This document shows, piece after piece, positions 32,426-39,263 of a stretch of 64,000 bases of DNA. A program made the position numbers and the translations under genes. Below the pieces are notes generated by a model. The model was not told the DNA's origin and made no database searches. It saw only the letters and a list, made by a program, of their open reading frames with translations. The stretch is from JBAZWV01 sp041660225 (GTDB lineage: Bacteria > Patescibacteriota > Patescibacteriia > 2-12-FULL-60-25), in the NCBI GenBank assembly GCA_041660225.1, contig JBAZWV010000003.1, forward strand, positions 27,030-91,029, written 5' to 3'. Within the stretch, counting starts at the first letter, position 1. The number at the start of each line of letters is the position of its first letter.

Positions 32426-33556
32426 ATGAAAATCGCATGCACGCAAGAAAATTTAGCACAGGGTCTTTCGATGGTGAGTCACGCGACAACGAAGAACGTG
32501 AGCTTGCCTGTGCTCGGAAATGTTTTGCTGAAAACGGTGAACGGGAGCTTGCAGCTTTCCGCAACCAATCTTGAGATCGCGGTCGGATGTCTCGTACGGG
32601 GCAAGGTTGATGTCGAGGGCGAATATTCCGTGCCGGCGAAATTGTTGCAGGACTACGTTTCATTATTGCCGTCCGGAAAGGTTGATCTTGAATTGAAAGA
32701 AGATGGGCTCGAAGTCCGCTCAAACGGACAGGAGACGATTATTCGCGGAATGGCGGCGAGCGAGTTTCCGCTCCTCCCGAAACTCGCGAAGGGTGAAGGG
32801 TATCGATTGCCCGCCGAAGAGCTGAAGCGTGCGATCGGCCAGGTGGCATTTGCCGCTTCGACGTCGGAATCACGCCCGGAGCTTACGGGTGTCTCGTGTG
32901 TCTTTGGTCCGGCCGAAGCGGGGTTCTGTGTGACGTTTGCTGCAACGGACTCATACCGCTTAGCCGAACGGCGCCTGATGCTTTCTGCAGCTGGGAAGGA
33001 ATCGAAATGCATCGTGCCGACACGTTCCATGCTTGAGATCGCGCGTATCCTGTCGTCATACAAGGACGAGATCGGAAGTGTCGAAGAAGCGGCGTGGGCG
33101 ATGACAGAGAGCCAGCTTGTTGTGACCTTTGGGAACGTCGAGCTCGTGACCCGCCTTATCGAGGGTTCTTTTCCTCCGTATCAGGAGATCATCCCGAAAG
33201 GGTTTAAGACTGAAGCCTTGTTGCCTCGTACGGAGCTCCAGAAGGCCGTCAGAGCCGCGAGTCTGTTCTCTCGCCAGGGAATGTTCGATATTCACCTTTC
33301 GTTCGATCCTGCGACCGGTGCGGCCATCCAATCCGCGGATCAAGGAACGGGAAAGACGAAGTCGACCGTTGCAGGCGATATCAAAGGCGATGCAAATGCC
33401 GTCACGCTAAACTATCGTTATTTGAATGACGGACTCGCGGCCATGGGCGGCGACAAGGTGAATGTGGCCATGATCGATGCCGGAAATCCGGTGTTGGTGT
33501 TGCCGGAGTCGGAAGCGGAAGGATATCGATACCTCGTGATGCCGATTCGTCAGTAA
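32426..33556 (+). CDS. dnaN: DNA polymerase III subunit beta (sliding clamp)
   Basis: A 376-residue clamp made of three similar domains, starting MKIACTQENLAQGLSMVSHAT, with the usual QDYVSLLPSGKVDLEL, GVSCVFG and FVTFAATDSYRLAERRL-type segments, and the C-terminal VLVLPESE...YRYLVMPIR ending typical of DnaN (most end YLVMPMR). It tethers replicative polymerase and many repair proteins. It lies 239 bases after dnaA on the same strand and ends at a bidirectional terminator. Confidence 0.97.
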   Translation: MKIACTQENLAQGLSMVSHATTKNVSLPVLGNVLLKTVNGSLQLSATNLEIAVGCLVRGKVDVEGEYSVPAKLLQDYVSLLPSGKVDLELKEDGLEVRSNGQETIIRGMAASEFPLLPKLAKGEGYRLPAEELKRAIGQVAFAASTSESRPELTGVSCVFGPAEAGFCVTFAATDSYRLAERRLMLSAAGKESKCIVPTRSMLEIARILSSYKDEIGSVEEAAWAMTESQLVVTFGNVELVTRLIEGSFPPYQEIIPKGFKTEALLPRTELQKAVRAASLFSRQGMFDIHLSFDPATGAAIQSADQGTGKTKSTVAGDIKGDANAVTLNYRYLNDGLAAMGGDKVNVAMIDAGNPVLVLPESEAEGYRYLVMPIRQ

Positions 33557-33575
33557 TCAGAAGGCTGAAAGAAAG

Positions 33576-33604
33576 AAAAAACGAGCCGAGGCTCGTTTTT
33601 TTTC
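33576..33604. terminator. Bidirectional terminator between dnaN and PBP1A
   Basis: Perfect stem AAAAACGAGCC / GGCTCGTTTTT with central GA, A-run and T-run on either side, between convergent genes. Confidence 0.85.
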
Positions 33605-33605
33605 T

Positions 33606-36467
33606 TTATTCGACGGTGACCATGATGCGGGGGCCGACAAGCTTAGATCCATCCTTGGCGGCGATGACGCCATAGAGGTAATACTTGCCACTTGGCGGCG
33701 TGGTGTTCCACTTCACGTTCAGTTGAGATCCGTTCGGTGCGGATTCCGAGGCAACGAGACGGGTATCGCCGGTTTGCGTTTCCTCTTGGAAGAGCTCGAT
33801 TCCTTGCACGTTTGCAGGCTCGGTCATCACGAGCCGGACGGTGACAGGGAACGAGGACGCGGAGATGCGGGACCCGTTCGTGGGTGAATCGAGATAGATC
33901 GAGGCCGGAGCTGAATCGGCGACGAGATTTACCGTTACGATCGCCGTTGCGCGATTTCCCACGTCGTCGGTCGCCGTGATCGTGAGGTCGTGATAGCCGA
34001 CCGCGACGGAGTTCGGAATGTGAAGCGTGAAGACTGGTTGGCTCCCCGGACTTGATCCGACCGAAATACCGTTCATGGATGCTTCGATGGCCGTGATGAG
34101 GCGCGGCGCGGTGACGGATACGGAGATGACCGGATTTCTTGAGTCGAGCGTGCCGTTTTGTGACGGCGACAGGATCACGATTTTGGGTTGGTTCTCCGGT
34201 GTATGTACATCATCTGTTTCGGTCGGCGGTGTCGACGTCGCATTCCAATTTTCTTTTACTGCCCAGGCCCGAACGGCAGCTTCCCAGTTTGTGTACTGCG
34301 GATCATCGGCGGGATTCGACGGTGCAGGACCGCGCGGATCATCCTTGTCGATGTACCAGAGCTCGGAGTGCGCGTCACGGAAGACGCGTTCCTCGACGAG
34401 TTCGGGCGGCGTGAATGCCGTTGCAAGCTTCCCCGTTACTTTATCGACTTTTATTTTCGCTTCAACGGCTCGTCCAAGCAGGATCTGCTTGTTCGTATCA
34501 GAGGGCGCGGGTTTGGTGAACGATTCCACGGGCATGTCTTTCGTTGCGCGGCGCATAAACGCCTGCCAGATCGGAGCGGCGATCACAGAACCATCGGCGC
34601 CGCGCTTCATCTCGTCGTTATTCATGTTTCCGACCCATACGCCTGCAGCGATCTGGGGCGTGTACCCAACCGTCCAGGCATCATGAAAGTCATTGGTCGT
34701 GCCGGTCTTGGCGGCAACGGCGCGATCCGGAAGCGTGAGAAAGTTTTTGGTTCCGAACGTGAAGGCGCGCGCGTTGTTGTCGGAAAGAACATCGGTGAGT
34801 TGAAGCGCGACGTTCCGTTCCACAACTTCTTTGGGGTCTTCGGACTTCCATTCTTCAAGAATTTCGCCTTTTGAATCTTCCACTTTTAAGATGGAAACCA
34901 TCGACGCCTGTTTGCCTTCGTTTGCGAACGCGGAATAGGCATGGACGTGCTCCAGAAGTTTCACTTCTCCCCCGCCAAGCACGAGCGCGAGGCCAAAGCG
35001 GGAGCGATCTCCGAACGTCGAATACCCAAGCTGCTCGGCGAAATCAAGAATGCGTCCGACACCGACGAGGTACAGCATTTTTACGGCCGGAATGTTGAGC
35101 GACCCCTGAAGCGCCATGCGGGCAGAGACGGGACCGTTCTCTTTGAGGTTGTAGTTTTTCGGTTCGTAATCCTTGAGATCCGTTTTGAATTTCGTGTTCA
35201 CATCCCAGAGCGTCATTTCCGGTGTGTAGCCCTTGAGAAACCCGGCGGCGTACACGATCGGCTTGAACGATGAGCCCGGTTGGCGCGGACGAATGGTGAC
35301 GTTTACCTGACCGTCCGTTTCTTCATCGAAGAAATCCTTCGATCCCACCATGGCGAGGATATGACCGGTCTTCGGATCGATTGCCGCGAGTCCACCATTG
35401 GTAAAGCCGTACTGCTTGCCGCGATCATCGACGCCTTTTTTCACTTCTTCTTCGGCGATCACCTGCATGTCGTAGCTCAAACTCGTCGTTACTTTCAATC
35501 CTCCCTGTTCGACACCGACTTGGCCGTATTTTTCGATGAGTTGTGCCTTCACGTAGTCCACGAAGTGCGGTGCTTTGATGTCACCGACTTTTTTCGGGAC
35601 GAGTTTCGCAAGCGTATCAACCTTCTTGGCTTCTTCAGCCTGCTCACGCGTCACGTATCCCTGTTCCGCCATCTGATCAAGGATGTAGTGCTGACGACCG
35701 ACAAGACTTTTTCGATTATCACCTCTTGATCCGGTGCCGTAGGGGTTGTAGAGATCCGGTCCCTGCGGAAGCGCCGAGAGAAGCGCGCCTTCGTCTAACG
35801 TAAGATCCTTCGCCTGTTTGCCGAAGTAGCCGTGCGCAGCCGATTCGATGCCGTACATCGTCGAACCGTACGGAACTTCGTTCAAGTACAGTTGGAGAAT
35901 TTGATCCTTGGTATAGAGGCGTTCAATCTGAAGAGCGAGCACAATTTCTTTCAGTTTGCGTTCGTAGGAACGTTCGGTTGTGAGAATCGCATTGCGAACG
36001 AATTGTTGCGTGAGTGTCGAGGTTCCTTTGATGCGTTGGCCTTTGGACAGGTTCACGACCACGGCGCGCACGAGACCCTTCCAGTCGATTCCGCTGTGCG
36101 TATAAAAGTGTTTGTCTTCAATCGCAACCGTGGCCTGCGGCACGTACGTGGGCAGATCCTGAAGTTGGATGAGTGTGCGGTTTTCTTCGCCGTGAATCTC
36201 ATACAAAAGCGTCTCGCCCGTACGGTCGAAGATTTTGGTCGACTGCGGGACGTTCCGATCGAGGAGTTTGTTCGGGTCTGGAAGCTCGCGGCTGTACCAG
36301 GCGAGTAGGATCGTAAACGTCAGGGCTCCCAGAATGGCTAAACCTCCTCCAATTGTCACCATCCACAAGAAAACCGTCTTCCAGCGAGGCTGGAGGCGGT
36401 GTTTTTTGCCTGAATGGCCGGGTTCCTCAGAACCGACCCCAAAAGACCTAAGATGACGGATGGGCAT
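33606..36467 (-). CDS. Penicillin-binding protein 1A-type bifunctional enzyme with C-terminal Ig-like domains
   Basis: A 953-residue class A PBP. One membrane helix is near residues 33-55; the GT51 glycosyltransferase domain has EDKHFYTHSGID near 117 and the GTSTLTQQ motif; the transpeptidase domain has SxxK in PGSSFKP near 398, SxN in SLNIP near 458 and KTG in AAKTGTT near 590. A linker and about 220 C-terminal residues form Ig-like beta domains (residues about 760-953, with DSRNPVISVSVTA, GYHDLTITATDDVG). Such Ig tails are unusual for PBP1A and may bind wall or partner proteins. It makes and cross-links peptidoglycan. Transcribed towards dnaN. Confidence 0.96.
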   Translation of the reverse strand: MPIRHLRSFGVGSEEPGHSGKKHRLQPRWKTVFLWMVTIGGGLAILGALTFTILLAWYSRELPDPNKLLDRNVPQSTKIFDRTGETLLYEIHGEENRTLIQLQDLPTYVPQATVAIEDKHFYTHSGIDWKGLVRAVVVNLSKGQRIKGTSTLTQQFVRNAILTTERSYERKLKEIVLALQIERLYTKDQILQLYLNEVPYGSTMYGIESAAHGYFGKQAKDLTLDEGALLSALPQGPDLYNPYGTGSRGDNRKSLVGRQHYILDQMAEQGYVTREQAEEAKKVDTLAKLVPKKVGDIKAPHFVDYVKAQLIEKYGQVGVEQGGLKVTTSLSYDMQVIAEEEVKKGVDDRGKQYGFTNGGLAAIDPKTGHILAMVGSKDFFDEETDGQVNVTIRPRQPGSSFKPIVYAAGFLKGYTPEMTLWDVNTKFKTDLKDYEPKNYNLKENGPVSARMALQGSLNIPAVKMLYLVGVGRILDFAEQLGYSTFGDRSRFGLALVLGGGEVKLLEHVHAYSAFANEGKQASMVSILKVEDSKGEILEEWKSEDPKEVVERNVALQLTDVLSDNNARAFTFGTKNFLTLPDRAVAAKTGTTNDFHDAWTVGYTPQIAAGVWVGNMNNDEMKRGADGSVIAAPIWQAFMRRATKDMPVESFTKPAPSDTNKQILLGRAVEAKIKVDKVTGKLATAFTPPELVEERVFRDAHSELWYIDKDDPRGPAPSNPADDPQYTNWEAAVRAWAVKENWNATSTPPTETDDVHTPENQPKIVILSPSQNGTLDSRNPVISVSVTAPRLITAIEASMNGISVGSSPGSQPVFTLHIPNSVAVGYHDLTITATDDVGNRATAIVTVNLVADSAPASIYLDSPTNGSRISASSFPVTVRLVMTEPANVQGIELFQEETQTGDTRLVASESAPNGSQLNVKWNTTPPSGKYYLYGVIAAKDGSKLVGPRIMVTVE

Positions 36468-36511
36468 AATAATTTTTTCGCTCTGTTAAGCCAAAAAGAA
36501 GCATATAACCC

Positions 36512-36540
36512 TTGACAAGAACGGTCAAATGTGATATTGT
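36512..36540 (+). promoter_or_regulatory. Strong promoter of the 3D-domain gene
   Basis: -35 TTGACA (36512-36517), spacer 17, -10 TATTGT (36535-36540): near consensus. About 56 bases of leader follow, with two stem-loops (GGTT/AACC and GGGAT-TCA-ATCCC inside GGTG/CACC) between 36549 and 36598. Confidence 0.8.
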
Positions 36541-36602
36541 GCCGCGTCAGGTTTGAAAGCTAACCGCCGCCGTGGTGGGATTCAATCCCTGTCACCCAAA
36601 CT

Positions 36603-37217
36603 ATGAATATCCTTACCAACGCCAAGCACGTGAGCCCCCAAGCCCGCCGTTTCATGGTGTTTCTGGCGCTTGTGGTGACTCTTACCTCTACCAATGTTCA
36701 GGCCGCTCAGGCCTCTGCCGTCCTTCCGACTGCCCCTTCGTGGGTAACGGAACAGACCGTTCAGGATGACGCTACGTCGAATCGTTCCCTTGTTATTCCG
36801 GCTTCGAAGCAGGCTGTCACGCAAATCGTGACCGAAGCCGCGAAGGCTAAGCCGGCCAAGAAGAAGTGGAATACGACCAACGCTCCTGACCTTACGACGC
36901 CGGTCGAATATTCTAACGCGCCGGCGATCCGCACGATCAACGTGCCGGTCTCGGCCTATAACTCGGAGGTTGGTCAGACCGACTCCTCGCCGTTTACCAC
37001 GGCCGACGGATCCCAGGTCCGCGACGGTATCGTTGCCGCCAACTTCTTGAAGCATGGAACCAAGTTCCGCATCCCGGATCACTTCGGTGACAAGGTGTTC
37101 GAGGTCCACGACCGTATGAACGCCCGTTACACCTATAAGATCGACCTCTGGATGTTGAACAAGTCTGATGCCCGCAAGTGGGGCGTCAAGAACGTGAAGG
37201 TTGAAATCCTTAACTAA
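36603..37217 (+). CDS. Secreted 3D-domain protein (putative peptidoglycan-lytic fold)
   Basis: A 204-residue exported protein with a signal peptide ending near residue 37 (QAAQASA). The C-terminal 100 residues fit the 3D/RlpA double-psi barrel found in MltA-like and Rpf-like wall enzymes: GIVAANFLKHGTKFRIP, then VFEVHDRM and YKIDLWM. Of the three aspartates that name the family, the second (HD) and third (ID) are present, but the first is an Asn (AAN), so catalysis is uncertain. It has one of the strongest promoters in the window, opposite the PBP1A gene, and a structured leader. Confidence 0.8.
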   Translation: MNILTNAKHVSPQARRFMVFLALVVTLTSTNVQAAQASAVLPTAPSWVTEQTVQDDATSNRSLVIPASKQAVTQIVTEAAKAKPAKKKWNTTNAPDLTTPVEYSNAPAIRTINVPVSAYNSEVGQTDSSPFTTADGSQVRDGIVAANFLKHGTKFRIPDHFGDKVFEVHDRMNARYTYKIDLWMLNKSDARKWGVKNVKVEILN

Positions 37218-37227
37218 GCATCAAAAC

Positions 37228-37257
37228 AAAAAGAGTCCCTCATGGGACTCTTTTTGT
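37228..37257. terminator. Bidirectional terminator
   Basis: Perfect 12-bp stem AAAAAGAGTCCC / GGGACTCTTTTT, loop TCAT, between the 3D gene and tRNA-Cys on the other strand. Confidence 0.88.
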
Positions 37258-37258
37258 T

Positions 37259-37333
37259 TGGAGGCGTGAGCGGGAATCGAACCCGCGAATACAGGTTTTG
37301 CAGACCCGCGCCTTACCACTTGGCTACCACGCC
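37259..37333 (-). tRNA. tRNA-Cys (anticodon GCA), CCA encoded
   Basis: Minus-strand cloverleaf with acceptor GGCGTGG / TCACGCC (one G-U), discriminator U73 as expected for cysteine, anticodon loop CTGCAAA (GCA), and encoded CCA at 37259-37261. Confidence 0.97.
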
Positions 37334-37450
37334 GCGACATTCTCGAACGAGAGGCGGATCCGGTCGTTCGCGGGCGATCGTAGCAAATCTGATGGCGCCT
37401 GTCGAGATACGAAGCCTTCTCAATTCCTCGGTCTTTGCTATCCTCCCCGC

Positions 37451-38140
37451 ATGTTGATCTTCGCCCATCGTGGGGTGCATGACCGGAAAATGAGCGAGAA
37501 CACGCTTGAGGCGTTTGCGCGCGCAGTTGAGATGAAGGCGGATGGAATCGAATTCGATGTACGCGTCTCTCGCGACGGAGAACTTGTTGTCATCCATGAT
37601 GAAAATCTTCATCGAGTAGCTGGCGATGCACGCCGTGTGCGGGACCTGACGAAGAACGAATTGAAAGATGTGTTGCTGCGCGGTCGTGGGAGTATTCCAA
37701 CACTCAACGACATCACGTCGTCCGTTCCTCCGCCGATGATGTTTGATATCGAAATCAAGGATCGAGACGCGATTCCTCCTCTCATTGCGAAACTCCAGAC
37801 GAGCGCGTCGTTGCGTGACCGGGCGATCGTTTCTTCGTTTGTCCTTGATGATCTTGTTCAGGTGAGTGCCGGAGTGCCGGGCATTCGCACAGCGATTTTG
37901 ATGCGAAGCTGGCCGCTCCTTTTTCGGGGACAGGCGCTCTGGCGTCGGCTTGAAGAAGCGAAGGTGTGGGGCGTCGGTTTTCCGGTAAACATCCTGAACG
38001 CGCGCCGGATGCACGTCCTGCGACAGCGTGGGTGGAGCGTCCTTTCGTGGGATCTCCAACCGCTCAAGCGGGAAGCGAAACGGCTGGCCCGACTCAGTCC
38101 GGACGTAGCGATCGTCTTCCGCGTTGACTCGTGCCATTGA
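37451..38140 (+). CDS. Glycerophosphodiester phosphodiesterase family protein
   Basis: A 229-residue GDPD TIM-barrel protein without signal peptide. Key motifs: FAHRGVH near residue 4 (catalytic His and Arg), SENTLEAF, IEFDVRVSRDGELVVIHDE near 36-54 with the metal-binding Glu and Asp and the second catalytic His. It would hydrolyse glycerophosphodiesters to glycerol-3-phosphate and an alcohol. The C-terminal half is shorter and more divergent than in GlpQ. TATCCT lies 6 bases before the ATG at 37451. Confidence 0.9.
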   Translation: MLIFAHRGVHDRKMSENTLEAFARAVEMKADGIEFDVRVSRDGELVVIHDENLHRVAGDARRVRDLTKNELKDVLLRGRGSIPTLNDITSSVPPPMMFDIEIKDRDAIPPLIAKLQTSASLRDRAIVSSFVLDDLVQVSAGVPGIRTAILMRSWPLLFRGQALWRRLEEAKVWGVGFPVNILNARRMHVLRQRGWSVLSWDLQPLKREAKRLARLSPDVAIVFRVDSCH

Positions 38141-38228
38141 CAGTACGGCCAACATCAGGTATCTTTTGGTCCCGTTCCTTGACTTCAAATATTTCTCAAA
38201 TCTACAGGAGGGTATCGAATGACACTGA

Positions 38229-39182
38229 ATGACTCTCAAGAGCCCCGCTCCCGTCAGTGTGTCGGTTCGTACGGAGTGGCGCAGACTACCTTCCAAAGAG
38301 GTCGGCAAGTTCCTGAGCAGTGACAACATCACGGCCGGTCAGCTTTTTCGGATGGAATTCCATTCGGACAAGATCAACCCGAAGGCTCACAAAATCGAGC
38401 TCGAGGTCTGTCGCAGTGGCAGCCTGAACATCGCATGCAAGATGTGTCGCGAGGTGACGTATACGTCGCAACCAAATCTCTTCCTCGCGTCGATTTCTTC
38501 GATGAACGACCTGTGTTTCTTCGAAGCTCCGCAGGCGGTCTGGACCGTGATCGATCTCGTCGACTTCGTCGAGGCGCTTCGTCGCGTTCTCAATGCGAAG
38601 ACGCAGAAACCCGTGGCGGACGTGTATGTGCCGATTCCGGAAATGCCGGATCCGCTCACGCAGTTCCTCCTGTTGCCTCGTCCATGCGAGAAGCGTCTGG
38701 TCGAGCTCAATGAGTTTGCGAAGCCCGGCATTACGTCGGTTCGCGTTCTCCCCAAGATCGATACGCTCCTCGGTATCCGCGTCAATGCTGGGTATGAAGG
38801 ATTGTGTATCGTGATGATGCAGGAGCCGATGTCGAAGCTCCGGTATATCCAGAATCCGTATGCTTGGGCGCAGATCGCAATTCCCCCGGGCGGAAGGCGC
38901 GTCCGATCTCTTTCTCGTCCGAAGCTTCGCTCCGAAGGGCGTATCAACGTCGTCGTGACGTTCACCTCCAAGGAAGAAGCGATGCTGTCGCTGTTTCCGG
39001 AGAGTGGTCGCTACCGCTCTTCATGGAGCGATGTCGTTCCGACCGCGAGCAAAGCGATCGGTTCCATGAGCGGCAAGTCCGATACCTACGTCGCCTTTTC
39101 CTCCGGCAAGAGCGGAGCAAGCATCGAGCTCACTCCTTCGAGTGAAGCCGGTCAGGTCGCGAAAGACTATCTCCAGAGTTGA
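38229..39182 (+). CDS. Unknown 317-residue protein
   Basis: I do not recognise this protein. It is soluble, Val/Ser/Arg-rich, with three cysteines in CRSGSLNIACKMC near residues 61-73 and no signal peptide. AGGAGG at 38206-38211 is spaced 7 bases from an ATG at 38219, but that ATG opens a different frame that stops after 34 codons; the long frame begins at the ATG at 38229, 17 bases from the site. The two starts lie in a near-tandem GAATGAC repeat. A possible promoter TTGACT is at 38179. The gene ends in a terminator. Confidence 0.6.
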   Translation: MTLKSPAPVSVSVRTEWRRLPSKEVGKFLSSDNITAGQLFRMEFHSDKINPKAHKIELEVCRSGSLNIACKMCREVTYTSQPNLFLASISSMNDLCFFEAPQAVWTVIDLVDFVEALRRVLNAKTQKPVADVYVPIPEMPDPLTQFLLLPRPCEKRLVELNEFAKPGITSVRVLPKIDTLLGIRVNAGYEGLCIVMMQEPMSKLRYIQNPYAWAQIAIPPGGRRVRSLSRPKLRSEGRINVVVTFTSKEEAMLSLFPESGRYRSSWSDVVPTASKAIGSMSGKSDTYVAFSSGKSGASIELTPSSEAGQVAKDYLQS

Positions 39183-39191
39183 GTTCTCTCT

Positions 39192-39228
39192 CCCCGTTTC
39201 GACGTTGTGTCGGGCGGGGTTTTTTTTA
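39192..39228 (+). terminator. Terminator of the 317-residue gene
   Basis: CCCCG...TCGAC pairs with GTCG..CGGGG (39192-39219), then T8. The polA -35 box starts directly after it. Confidence 0.7.
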
Positions 39229-39257
39229 TTGTCGAAATGGTTTTTCGAGGGTACCTT
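39229..39257 (+). promoter_or_regulatory. Promoter of polA
   Basis: -35 TTGTCG (39229-39234), spacer 17, -10 TACCTT (39252-39257), exactly 6 bases before the ATG at 39264. Confidence 0.65.
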
Positions 39258-39263
39258 AATGCC

